DNA of 64,000 nucleotides, from NCBI RefSeq assembly GCF_023149135.1, contig NZ_JAIWJX010000002.1:806001-870000 (forward strand), written 5' to 3'. This DNA comes from Fictibacillus marinisediminis. Lineage in GTDB: Bacteria > Bacillota > Bacilli > Bacillales > Fictibacillaceae. A model generated the notes under the pieces. The model did not search any database, was not told the origin of the DNA, and saw nothing but the letters and a program-made list of their open reading frames with translations. The stretch's first letter is position 1. Each line of letters opens with the position of its first letter. Below are positions 8,009-15,116 of this stretch, piece by piece. Position numbers and translations under genes: made by a program.

Positions 8009-8092
8009 ATGAGCGGTTTTTCTGGCGGCTTTGAGCTGATTGTTGTATTGATAATCCTACTCATTATTATCGGATGTATTTGTTTCTGTTGA
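8009..8092 (+). CDS. YjcZ-family sporulation peptide, copy 3
   Basis: This 27-residue frame follows GGAGGAGGTATTTCA. The protein begins MSGFSGGFELIVVLIILL and ends IIIGCICFC. It is the shortest of three tandem paralogues and has the same order of Gly-rich head, single membrane helix and terminal Cys cluster. A strong terminator 13 bases downstream closes the array. The spacing of 111 and 54 bases between the three genes, each with its own AGGAGG, suggests tandem duplication and perhaps co-transcription. Confidence 0.82.
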   Translation: MSGFSGGFELIVVLIILLIIIGCICFC

Positions 8093-8104
8093 GGAGAACT
8101 AGAG

Positions 8105-8134
8105 AGGGATGGCATCTGCCATCCCTTTTGTTTT
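8105..8134 (+). terminator. Terminator after the YjcZ peptide array
   Basis: AGGGATGGCA (8105-8114) pairs perfectly with TGCCATCCCT (8117-8126), followed by TTTTGTTTT. Confidence 0.88.
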
Positions 8135-8157
8135 CGTAGAAGCATAGGAATGCCTCC

Positions 8158-8343
8158 TTAGTATGTAAAGATGTTTTCTACATAAGCACTGATTAAAAGA
8201 ATGGTAATCAGAACATTTATGGTACGGAACACACTGGGCTGTGTTTCATCAGGAATGGATTTACGTGAACAGAGTTCATTGGTGAGGGTATTAAAAACAA
8301 ATAAAAAAACAGGGGCAAGAATTACAAATATCATATCTGGCAT
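8158..8343 (-). CDS. Small two-helix membrane protein, unknown
   Basis: This 61-residue protein is not recognised. It has a hydrophobic N-terminal segment (about residues 4-19, MIFVILAPVFLFVFN), a short polar loop with one Cys, and a second hydrophobic segment (about 42-54). It ends in ENIFTY. The start is supported by GGAGGT eight bases upstream of the ATG on the minus strand. It converges on the YjcZ peptide array and is divergent from the YpmS-like gene. Its small size and membrane nature resemble the YhaK/YhzE-type genes often found in this neighbourhood, but no name can be justified. Confidence 0.6.
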   Translation of the reverse strand: MPDMIFVILAPVFLFVFNTLTNELCSRKSIPDETQPSVFRTINVLITILLISAYVENIFTY

Positions 8344-8432
8344 GTTACAATACCTCCATAAAAAGCTACCATTCTTACTTTAACAAAAGTTGGAGAATAA
8401 GAATAGAAAAATGCAACTATTGGAGGATGAAA

Positions 8433-9002
8433 ATGAAAAACAAATGGAAATGGAGCTTCTTTGCTCTGGCTGCCGTTATCGTCATCGTTATCATTGTCAT
8501 TGCATCGCTGATATTTTCAGGGGGAGAAAAGGACTTTGATAAAGCTGAACAAACCGGTGGATCACTGGCGGGAAAGAAACTATTCACTATACATACGGGG
8601 AAAGAACAGGCTGCGTTTCTAATGAACAAACAAATTGAGGAACAAAAAAACCTGGACCTAAAGGTAAAGCTTACGAATCAGATGAAACTGTTCGGGCGGG
8701 TAGACGTTTTTGGAAGAGAAGTAGTATACCAGATGTCGATGGCGCCAGAGGTTCTTCCGAATGGAGATCTGGCTCTGCATGAAAAAAATGTACAGGTCGG
8801 ACGTTTGAATCTGCCGGGCGAGCAGGTGCTTAATCTGGTTTCAAACAGTGTAGACCTCCCCAAATGGGTAAAGGTTTACCCTCAGGAAGAAATGATTCAC
8901 GTGCAGCTGACCAAGATGAACATAAAGAAGCACATTAAGGTAAAGGCCAAAGAGGTCGATCTGCCCCATAATAATATTTCGATAGACGTGTTTGGAAAAT
9001 AA
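8433..9002 (+). CDS. YpmS-like protein (DUF2140 family)
   Basis: This 189-residue protein has one N-terminal membrane anchor (about residues 6-28, including VIVIVIIVIASLIF) and an extracytoplasmic, strand-rich domain. The repeated pattern of a Gln/Lys-rich helix followed by LKVKLTNQMKLFGRVDVFG and the ending NNISIDVFGK match the DUF2140 (YpmS) family, single-pass surface proteins of unknown function in Bacillaceae. GGAGG at 8422-8426 sits at ideal distance from the ATG at 8433; the ATG at 8427 abuts it and is unlikely. A strong terminator follows, so it is probably monocistronic. Confidence 0.7.
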   Translation: MKNKWKWSFFALAAVIVIVIIVIASLIFSGGEKDFDKAEQTGGSLAGKKLFTIHTGKEQAAFLMNKQIEEQKNLDLKVKLTNQMKLFGRVDVFGREVVYQMSMAPEVLPNGDLALHEKNVQVGRLNLPGEQVLNLVSNSVDLPKWVKVYPQEEMIHVQLTKMNIKKHIKVKAKEVDLPHNNISIDVFGK

Positions 9003-9028
9003 GCAGATGGAGAATTTTAGAAGAAAAA

Positions 9029-9060
9029 AAAAAGCCGCCTTACAAAAAAGGCGGCTTTAC
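9029..9060 (+). terminator. Terminator after the YpmS-like gene
   Basis: AAAGCCGCCT (9031-9040) pairs perfectly with AGGCGGCTTT (9049-9058). A-run and T-run flanks are present, so it may act in both directions. Confidence 0.85.
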
Positions 9061-9099
9061 TATACAATAGAAACTAAAGATCGACTATAAGAAAGCAGG

Positions 9100-9447
9100 A
9101 TGAAGATGGAAACGATTGAAGAACGTGTTGAACGGCTGGAATATTATAACCGGCTTACTGTACAATCGATAAATTTAAGGACATATCCCTTCTATACGCT
9201 GGTGATGGAAAAACACCTTAGCGAAGACGAGGTGGGAGATGTCCTTTCATTGTGCGATGAACTCCAAAGACGTTTTGAGGTCCAGACGGAGAGCGGTTAT
9301 GTGCAATACCTTCCTCTTCTTCTCCATTTTGCAGGAATGCTGAATCAAAAGCTGAAGCCAAGAGAAACCGTTCAAGCACTTCGTACCCAAGGCGTCTATC
9401 CTGAACTTATGGATAAGCTGTATGATTTGGCACGGCGTTACGAGTGA
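9100..9447 (+). CDS. yhaI: YhaI-family protein (DUF1878)
   Basis: This 115-residue soluble protein begins with the typical IEERVERLEYYNRL helix, continues with YPFYTLVMEKHLSEDEV and ends MDKLYDLARRYE. It has the length and layout of B. subtilis YhaI, encoded between prsA and hpr (scoC), exactly as here. The molecular function is unknown. AGCAGG lies directly before the ATG at 9100; the second ATG, at 9106, has better spacing and may be the true start. The last ten bases overlap the end of scoC on the opposite strand. Confidence 0.78.
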   Translation: MKMETIEERVERLEYYNRLTVQSINLRTYPFYTLVMEKHLSEDEVGDVLSLCDELQRRFEVQTESGYVQYLPLLLHFAGMLNQKLKPRETVQALRTQGVYPELMDKLYDLARRYE

Positions 9448-10021
9448 ATGCCTGCCAGCTCAGGAGTCATTGGTATGACATTGCTTGGGGGCTTTTCCTC
9501 CAAGCTTTCTTCAACTTTCATCTCAAGTTTGTTAAAGATCGTCATGAAGTCCTCACCGTAGAGGTTTCGGATCATGCACATGATCTCAGGGAAGTCAGGG
9601 AACTTTCCGAAGAGTTCCTTGATCGGTAAAGCGGATGAAAAGACACCGAAGCTTGACGGATCATAGGTTTCCATTGTTTTTAGGAGAAGCTCTTCACCCT
9701 TATCCGTCAATTGAATGTATGTATTGCGCTTGTCATTTTCTTTTTGGAAAATGAAAGGTAGCCTTGTTCCTCCAGCTTTTTTGAAAAGTTAAAAGCAGTC
9801 GACACGTGCATGACTCCGAATTTTGCAATATCGGAAATGCTGGCTCCTTCCAATTGATGTGCAATCCATAAAATGTGATGTTCGTTGATGTTTAATCCGT
9901 AATCCTTAATCCAATTCTGCCAGTCTTTTTCCACACTCTTCCATAATGCTTTGCTGATCTGCGCGAATTTATGACTGAAAATCATCGCTTCCTTTACACT
10001 GTACAAATTGTCCTTTTCCAT
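9438..10021 (-). pseudogene. scoC: MarR-family regulator ScoC (Hpr), frameshifted
   Basis: ScoC represses proteases, sporulation genes and peptide transporters in the transition state. The first 91 residues (with [38 protein letters not shown]) match ScoC's winged helix, then the frame breaks after FSKK. Adding one C to the plus strand at about 9740, in TCATTTTC/TTTTTGG, restores [17 protein letters not shown] and joins the downstream frame. That frame contains the family segment FGKFPDFPEIMCMIRNLYG and ends PELAGIHS. The repaired protein would have about 194 residues, close to the 203 of B. subtilis. Since only one base of a run is missing, sequencing error is as likely as true loss. The start has TGGAGGGC upstream. 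Confidence 0.85.
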
Positions 10022-10191
10022 ACTAAATGCCCTCCATTACTACATATAAGAACATCAATCTACCCCTCATTATGCCAGTATTTTCTATAATAAGAAAGTA
10101 AAATTTTTCAAAACTAAAAGAAAAATTGGTAATAAAGGCATAAAACTTAAGTATGATAAGATATGGGAGATCATAATAGTTAAATAATAAA

Positions 10192-10219
10192 AGAAATCTC
10201 CCCGTTCAAGGGAGATCCT
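10192..10219 (-). terminator. Terminator after yhaH
   Basis: On the minus strand ATCTCCC and GGGAGAT (10210-10216 and 10196-10202) pair around a 7-base loop, followed by TTCTTTTATTATTT. Confidence 0.75.
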
Positions 10220-10233
10220 CAATTGTACAGTGA

Positions 10234-10590
10234 TTATTTAGCCAGGGTAGCTTTGCTTTCCTCAAGCGTGTCCTGGATTTCTTTTACGTTCTCCTGGATA
10301 CTTTCCATGTTGGGCTGAACATCTTCCTTCCAATGATCAATATCCTTCTTTAAGTCAGCAGAAGCCTGCTTGAACGCGTCCTTTCCTTCTTTGGAAACAA
10401 ACATAATTTTTTCTTTAAGAGTAATACTCTCACGTTTCATTTGGGAGACAGAGTTCTTTAACTTATACGCACTGTCTTTGATGTCCTGTCTGACGTCCTT
10501 TCCTGACTTAGGCGCAGACAGCAGGGTTGTTGCACCTGTAACGATTGTTCCGATGGCGAAGCCGTAAAGTAAAGATTTTGCTTTAGACAT
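10234..10590 (-). CDS. yhaH: YhaH, YtxH-domain general stress protein
   Basis: This 118-residue protein has an N-terminal Gly/Ala-rich hydrophobic stretch (about residues 5-25, LLYGFAIGTIVTGATTLL) followed by SAPKSGKDVRQD. This is the hallmark of YtxH-type proteins, where the short membrane helix is followed by a P-x-SGK motif. The rest is an amphipathic, Lys/Glu-rich helix suited to coiled coil. It is placed between scoC and trpP as in B. subtilis. AGGAGG precedes the ATG on the minus strand. The function is unknown; relatives are induced by stress or phosphate starvation. Confidence 0.8.
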   Translation of the reverse strand: MSKAKSLLYGFAIGTIVTGATTLLSAPKSGKDVRQDIKDSAYKLKNSVSQMKRESITLKEKIMFVSKEGKDAFKQASADLKKDIDHWKEDVQPNMESIQENVKEIQDTLEESKATLAK

Positions 10591-10743
10591 AAATAATTCC
10601 TCCTCTTTTATAGTTAGTATTACATTCTTGGTGGATCAGAAGAATTCCTATTGAGAAATTTCCCGAAAACATAAATATTTAACGATGATTTTCGGCATGA
10701 TTGGACAGGCACCTGCATATTTATAGTATGGGGGGGATGGACA

Positions 10744-10937
10744 ATGAATTGGAAAACCATAATATTGCTGATTGCAGGACTGCTTTTAATTATGCGCATG
10801 ATGTACTCCTTAAACACTACCCGCCAATATTCCTTTCGTAACACTTCCATCAAAAAAAGAGAAAAACCGCTGTCGTTTTCGGCTTGATCGGGATTACGGG
10901 GCTAGTTGTCTGTTTGCTTACTTTTGTCACAAAATAA
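10744..10937 (+). pseudogene. Small two-helix membrane protein, frameshifted
   Basis: The frame starts at ATG 10744 after GGGGGGATGG and encodes MNWKTIILLIAGLLLIMRMM, a clear membrane helix. It then runs into a stop after 47 codons. If one A is added to the seven-A run at 10852-10858, the reading continues KKRKTAVVFGLIGITGLVV and ends LLTFVTK at 10937, giving a second membrane helix and a protein of about 64 residues. The gain of a coherent helix suggests the longer product is the true one. The family is not recognised. It is divergent from yhaH and precedes a YkvA-like gene. Confidence 0.55.
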
Positions 10938-11035
10938 CGAAAAATAGGGAAAGCTGATTCTTTTTGAATCTGCTTTTTTATGTTAGAACTATAATAGATA
11001 AAGGTATAATAACAACAAGTCAGGAGGAGGGTATT

Positions 11036-11437
11036 ATGGAGCGTCACACCATCGGTAATTATTTTAACAGAATGAAAAGCAAGGCCTCTGTTATTCTGGA
11101 TGATGATCATCAAACAGGTGAACTGATCACCAATGCCGAGAAAAAAACAGAATCTGCACAAAACAACAGCAGCTTGCGGGAACTGACTTCTCAGGTGAAA
11201 GCGTTAATCAGGCTGGTAAAGCATTATCGTGACGGCTCATACCGGCATGTATCAAAAAAATCGATGATGCTTATTGTTGCGGCCCTGCTGTATTTTGTCA
11301 GTCCAATCGATGCAGTTCCAGACTTTTTGGTAGGCATTGGCCTATTGGATGATGCTGCTGTTTTGGCTTTTTTATACAAAACGATCAAAAAGAAATCGAT
11401 CATTACATGGAATGGGAAGAAGAAGAGCAAACCATAA
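11036..11437 (+). CDS. YkvA-family protein (DUF1232)
   Basis: This 133-residue protein has a polar N-terminal half and a C-terminal DUF1232 domain with its characteristic sequence: a hydrophobic stretch (MLIVAALLYFVSPIDAVPDF) in which SPIDAVPDF is diagnostic, then GIGLLDDAAVLAFL and a basic tail. YkvA-type proteins are small membrane-associated proteins of unknown function. The ATG at 11036 is preceded by CAGGAGGAGGG; an in-frame start further upstream (10964) has no such site. A terminator follows immediately. Confidence 0.8.
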   Translation: MERHTIGNYFNRMKSKASVILDDDHQTGELITNAEKKTESAQNNSSLRELTSQVKALIRLVKHYRDGSYRHVSKKSMMLIVAALLYFVSPIDAVPDFLVGIGLLDDAAVLAFLYKTIKKKSIITWNGKKKSKP

Positions 11438-11470
11438 AGCCGGCACCTTAAATAAGGTACCGGCTTTATT
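11436..11470. terminator. Terminator between ykvA-like gene and trpP (convergent)
   Basis: AAAGCCGGCACCTT (11436-11449) pairs with AAGGTACCGGCTTT (11454-11467) with one mismatch. It lies between two convergent genes and is probably bidirectional. Confidence 0.82.
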
Positions 11471-11489
11471 TATGGCTTATTAAAATGAA

Positions 11490-12020
11490 TTATACTTGTG
11501 CTTCTTTCGATTGCGGTGGTATTGAACGCTTTCTGATGCTGTGTGCTACCGGATACAAGACGAACATGACGACACAGTTTACGGCAGCAGTCGGCAATAC
11601 GACCGCCAGGAAGATGGACAAAAACGTACCAGGCAGGCCGGCAACGAGAAGAGCTGTACCGAGGAAAATCGATCCGCTCACAATCGTTCCAGCGAAAGTT
11701 AATATCGCAGCTGTTAATGCATTTAGTTTAAAGCGCGAAACGAGTAGGAATAGTCCTAAAAAAACGAGTGCGGTTATTGGTTTATCGACCAGGTTGGCGA
11801 TCTGCCCGCCCGGGAAAGTTGTTGTTATGGCTGTAATGACTCCTGTTGCCAGCGCAGCTACAATGACGTTAGAAAGCGACGGGAACATGATAATCGTTAG
11901 AAATAGCATAGTAAGCATCATATCTGGCCTCATCCCTAAAAAGAAGGGCGGCATAATGGCATGAAGAACATACCCCAATGCTAATAAAACACCTGTCAGT
12001 GCTAATGATTTAGTTTTCAT
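11490..12020 (-). CDS. trpP: Tryptophan transporter TrpP
   Basis: This 176-residue, very hydrophobic protein has about five membrane helices. The opening (SLALTGVLLALGYVLHAIMP) and the GGQIANLVDKP segment are typical of TrpP (YhaG), the tryptophan uptake protein of Bacillaceae. It sits between yhaH and serC, as in B. subtilis. The start codon is directly preceded by a ladder of GAG triplets spaced by two bases that overlaps the ribosome binding site, as expected for translational repression by the tryptophan-activated RNA-binding protein TRAP (MtrB). Confidence 0.92.
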   Translation of the reverse strand: MKTKSLALTGVLLALGYVLHAIMPPFFLGMRPDMMLTMLFLTIIMFPSLSNVIVAALATGVITAITTTFPGGQIANLVDKPITALVFLGLFLLVSRFKLNALTAAILTFAGTIVSGSIFLGTALLVAGLPGTFLSIFLAVVLPTAAVNCVVMFVLYPVAHSIRKRSIPPQSKEAQV

Positions 12021-12022
12021 TA

Positions 12023-12045
12023 CTCATCTCTCCTCAACTCAACTC
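12023..12045 (-). promoter_or_regulatory. TRAP (MtrB) binding site over the trpP ribosome binding site
   Basis: Five GAG triplets, each separated by exactly two bases, run on the minus strand from 12045 to 12023 and end two bases before the trpP ATG. On the plus strand they are CTC at 12023, 12028, 12033, 12038 and 12043. TRAP binds arrays of GAG/UAG triplets with two-base spacers, and its B. subtilis trpP site also blocks ribosome loading. The array is short, so affinity may be modest unless weaker triplets upstream add to it. Confidence 0.85.
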
Positions 12046-12138
12046 TTAATTCATCTTTCATAGGTGCACTTTTGCCCTATGCAAAGAAGTTATCACCTAT
12101 AATAACAAATCTGGAGCTTTTTGAACAGTAAATAAAGA

Positions 12139-13224
12139 CTATTTATCATGTTTTTTCTGGAAATTTTCCATGAAATCCCTAAGTGCCTGACAGGCCTCAA
12201 GAGGAACTGCATTATAGGCTGAGGCTCTGCATCCGCCGATGGACCGGTGGCCGGCCAGCCCGTAAAATCCTTGTTCATGTGCTTCTTTTAAAAACTGCTT
12301 CGTCAACTCTTCATTTTTTAAGGTGAACGTAATATTCATCAATGATCGGCTGTCCCTGGCAGCATGTCCTGAATAAAAGCCGCTGCTTTGATCAATGGCT
12401 TCATAGATGAGCTGCGCTTTTTCCTGGTTTCTTTTTTCGAGTTCCTCCAGACCGCCCAGATTTTTCGCCCATTCAAGAACGAGTTTCAGAAGATAGATGG
12501 AAAAGGTAGGAGGGGTGTTATAGAGCGAACGGTTTTTAATGTGTGTCTCATACGAAAGAATGGCCGGAAGCCCTTCATTTGCCCGTTCGGCTGCATCTTT
12601 TCGAAAAATTACAACCGTCACACCGGCAGGACCCAGGTTTTTTTGAGCTCCTGCATAAATTAGGCCGAACTTATCTATGGGAATCCTTCTGCTTAAAATA
12701 TCACTGGACATATCAGCGATCAAAAAAGGGTGGTCAATACCGTCGAATGAAGCCCATTGTGTACCATAGATGGTATTGTTGGATGTTAAATGAACATACG
12801 AATATTCTTCAGGAGAAAAAGAAGGAAGATCAGGAATAGAGGCATAGTTGGAAGCTTTTCCTGATACGATGTCTTTTACATCTCCAAATTTATCGGCCTC
12901 TTTTAACGCTTTTTCAGACCAGGAACCGGTTAAGATATAGCCGGACTGTTCGCCGGGCTTCATAAAATTCATGGGTATCATCGCAAATTGCAGGCTCGCA
13001 CCGCCCTGCAAGAATAGAACTTCATACTGATCGGGTATAGAAAGCAGTTCTTTTAAAAGGTTTTTTGCTTCTTCATGAACTTCCTCATAGTGTTTACCGC
13101 GATGGCTGTGTTCCATAATGCTGATCCCCGTGTCCTGGAAATCCAAAAATTCTTCTTTTGCTTTTTTCAATACCTGCCGGGGTAAAGCGGCAGGTCCTGC
13201 GTTAAAATTATATACCTGTTTCAT
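12139..13224 (-). CDS. serC: Phosphoserine aminotransferase SerC
   Basis: This 361-residue PLP-dependent enzyme converts 3-phosphohydroxypyruvate and glutamate to phosphoserine in serine synthesis. The start MKQVYNFNAGPAALP is diagnostic. LFLQGGASLQFAMIPMN contacts the cofactor phosphate, and the Schiff-base Lys lies in YAGAQKNLGPAG. The C-terminal GHRSIGGCRASAYNAV also matches the family. GGGGAGG precedes the ATG on the minus strand. It is downstream of hit and upstream of trpP, all on the minus strand, in the B. subtilis order. Full length. Confidence 0.96.
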   Translation of the reverse strand: MKQVYNFNAGPAALPRQVLKKAKEEFLDFQDTGISIMEHSHRGKHYEEVHEEAKNLLKELLSIPDQYEVLFLQGGASLQFAMIPMNFMKPGEQSGYILTGSWSEKALKEADKFGDVKDIVSGKASNYASIPDLPSFSPEEYSYVHLTSNNTIYGTQWASFDGIDHPFLIADMSSDILSRRIPIDKFGLIYAGAQKNLGPAGVTVVIFRKDAAERANEGLPAILSYETHIKNRSLYNTPPTFSIYLLKLVLEWAKNLGGLEELEKRNQEKAQLIYEAIDQSSGFYSGHAARDSRSLMNITFTLKNEELTKQFLKEAHEQGFYGLAGHRSIGGCRASAYNAVPLEACQALRDFMENFQKKHDK

Positions 13225-13350
13225 GAATGCAATTCCTCCCCTTATTTAGTGGTTTCAAATGCTATATAAAAGGCCCTCAGTTTTTTCTCCAATAAGAAGG
13301 CGGTTCAATCACACCCCGCCAAAAATCAACAACATGGACTAACAGAGCTT

Positions 13351-13382
13351 ATAAAATAAAAAACTGCCTTGATTCAGGCAGC
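13351..13382 (-). terminator. Terminator after hit
   Basis: On the minus strand CTGCCT and AGGCAG (13376-13381 and 13364-13369) form a short stem followed by TTTTTTATTTTAT. Confidence 0.75.
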
Positions 13383-13395
13383 AGATATACATATG

Positions 13396-13824
13396 TTATG
13401 AAGAAAGATGGGAAGCGATCGAGCTGGAAATCTCACTGAACTCTTCCTGTGAGTAATCATGGGTTTCCCACACTGCTCCAAAGCCATCTCCTTTGCCGTA
13501 GCGGGGAATGATATGTACATGGTAATGAAAAACGGATTGTCCTGCAGGTTCTCCGTTATTATTCAGTACATTAAGACCGATGGGATCAAATGACTCTTTA
13601 ATCGCTGCGGCAACGGCCGGAACAGCTGCGAACAGTTTTCCTGCTGCTTCAGCAGGCAGGGCAAAAATATCTTTGTAATGCTCCTTTGGGATTACGAGGG
13701 TATGCCCTTTTGTGACTTGGCTGATATCGAGAAAGGCCAGCACGTTTTCGTCTTCATATACTTTATAGGCGGGTATTTCGCCCTTCACGATTTTACAAAA
13801 AATACAATGCTCGTCATGGTTCAT
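13396..13824 (-). CDS. hit: HIT-family nucleotide-binding protein Hit
   Basis: This 142-residue histidine-triad protein has the Zn-binding opening CIFCKIVKGEIPAYKVYED and the triad HYHVHIIPRY (H-x-H-x-H). HIT hydrolases cleave nucleoside phosphoramidates or dinucleotides. Its place, divergent from ecsA and upstream of serC, is that of B. subtilis hit. The ATG at 13824 is preceded by AGAGGTG; a longer reading from 13854 lacks a site. Length is close to the 145 residues of the B. subtilis protein. Confidence 0.9.
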   Translation of the reverse strand: MNHDEHCIFCKIVKGEIPAYKVYEDENVLAFLDISQVTKGHTLVIPKEHYKDIFALPAEAAGKLFAAVPAVAAAIKESFDPIGLNVLNNNGEPAGQSVFHYHVHIIPRYGKGDGFGAVWETHDYSQEEFSEISSSIASHLSS

Positions 13825-13919
13825 TTCATCACCTCTGAAAATGTTTTTTCTCATTTTAGCATAAGTGCGAACAATATGTTATTGGAACATTTAGAAATTT
13901 AAACAAAGAAAGAGGACCC

Positions 13920-14288
13920 TACGTTTGTAGAGCCCTCTTCCTTATAGAGGTTAGAGAAGAAAGGAGAACCTGGAAACATACATTTCGATTTTTTTGCGAA
14001 CACCTCATTCTGTTGGATTAAAAGCTTAGGTAAGCAATAATCTTTCCAAGAGAATCATCTCCCTGAATTTGGTTGTTCAAATCGTATATAGCACCTAAAA
14101 TCTCCCTCGAAGAAGGGGGGATGCCTTCTTCAAATATAGGTTTGCCAAGATTCAAGAAGTTTATCCATAAAAAATTCAGCCGTTGGAAAACAAAAAAGAA
14201 ACATAGTATGATGAAGATGAAATAAAGGCGAATTGATAACAAATTAGAGGTGTCGCAGCTGTTCCTGAAACGAAGGACAGCTTTTTTA
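13920..14288 (+). promoter_or_regulatory. ecsA upstream region: promoter and leader terminator
   Basis: The 548-base gap between hit and ecsA shows no convincing gene. A GAGG...CCTC hairpin lies near 13911-13943. A promoter with -35 TTGGAA (14183-14188), 18-base spacer and -10 TATGAT (14207-14212) points toward ecsA. About 40 bases after the expected start, AGCTGTTCCT (14257-14266) pairs with AGGACAGCT (14274-14282) with one bulge, followed by T6 (14282-14287). The hairpin could attenuate the ecs operon or terminate a short RNA. Confidence 0.5.
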
Positions 14289-14372
14289 AAACGTGGTACG
14301 CTGTGCGGTTTTTCATATAAAAAGGACAATCTCGGTAAAATAGAGGAGAAGCTGGGAAAGAAGGGGTCGAAC

Positions 14373-15116
14373 ATGAAAAAAATTCTTGAAGTCAACGGAT
14401 TAACAGGAGGCTATTCACCTGACAGGCCTGTGCTGCATGATGTTTCTTTTAATGTGCATGCCAATGAAATCGTAGGGCTGATCGGTTTGAACGGAGCGGG
14501 TAAAAGTACGACCATCAAGCATGTTTTAGGTCTTATGGAGCCGAATAAAGGTACTTCCAGAATTAATGGGAAGACGTTTCAGGAGGAACCGGAGGAATAT
14601 CGCGGACAGTTATCCTACATACCAGAGACACCTATCCTGTACGAAGAGCTTACTCTTTGGGAACACCTCGAGATGACTGCCATGGCGTATGGCCTGGAGG
14701 AGCAGACGTTTTTAACAAGAGTAAGGCCTCTGCTTGCGGAATTTAACATGGAAAATAAAATCAAATGGTTTCCCGGACATTTTTCAAAAGGTATGCGGCA
14801 GAAAGTCATGATTTTGTGCGCTTTCCTGGTAGAGCCTGAACTCTACATCGTTGACGAACCATTCGTCGGACTGGACCCGCTCGGCATTCATTCATTTCTG
14901 GAACTGATGGAAAGGTTTAAAAATAACGGAGCAGGCATCCTGATGTCAACACATATCCTGGCAACGGCGGAACGGTACTGCGATCGTTTCATCATCCTGC
15001 ATGAAGGCAAGATCGCTTTGGAAGGGACGTTAGCGGAATTGAAAAATCAGGTCGGAAATCCTCAGGCTACGCTCGATGAGATCTATATTTATACCAGCAG
15101 AGGAAACAGGCCATGA
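14373..15116 (+). CDS. ecsA: ABC transporter ATP-binding protein EcsA
   Basis: This 247-residue ATPase contains Walker A (GLNGAGKST), signature (FSKGMRQKV) and Walker B (LYIVDEPFVGLDP) motifs and the switch His in MSTHIL. Ecs is an ABC-2-type exporter needed for regulated intramembrane proteolysis (RasP/YluC activity), protein secretion and competence in B. subtilis. The ATG at 14373 follows AAGGGGTCG; in-frame codons back to 14250 are leader sequence over the terminator-like hairpin and are unlikely to be translated. It overlaps ecsB by ATGA and is followed by ecsC. Confidence 0.95.
   Translation: MKKILEVNGLTGGYSPDRPVLHDVSFNVHANEIVGLIGLNGAGKSTTIKHVLGLMEPNKGTSRINGKTFQEEPEEYRGQLSYIPETPILYEELTLWEHLEMTAMAYGLEEQTFLTRVRPLLAEFNMENKIKWFPGHFSKGMRQKVMILCAFLVEPELYIVDEPFVGLDPLGIHSFLELMERFKNNGAGILMSTHILATAERYCDRFIILHEGKIALEGTLAELKNQVGNPQATLDEIYIYTSRGNRP

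Noticed and set aside
13911..13943. GAGGACCCTAC...GTAGAGCCCTC hairpin as terminator of hit
   Set aside because: It lies upstream of hit, not downstream; it may terminate a short transcript, but no gene end is visible.
14018..14395. Minus-strand 125-codon frame with a peptide-like end (LGAIYDLNNQIQGDDSLG)
   Set aside because: Most of it overlaps the ecsA promoter, leader hairpin and start on the other strand, it has no ribosome binding site, and the first two thirds are low-complexity and Phe-rich. A short relic of a gene at its C-terminal end cannot be excluded.
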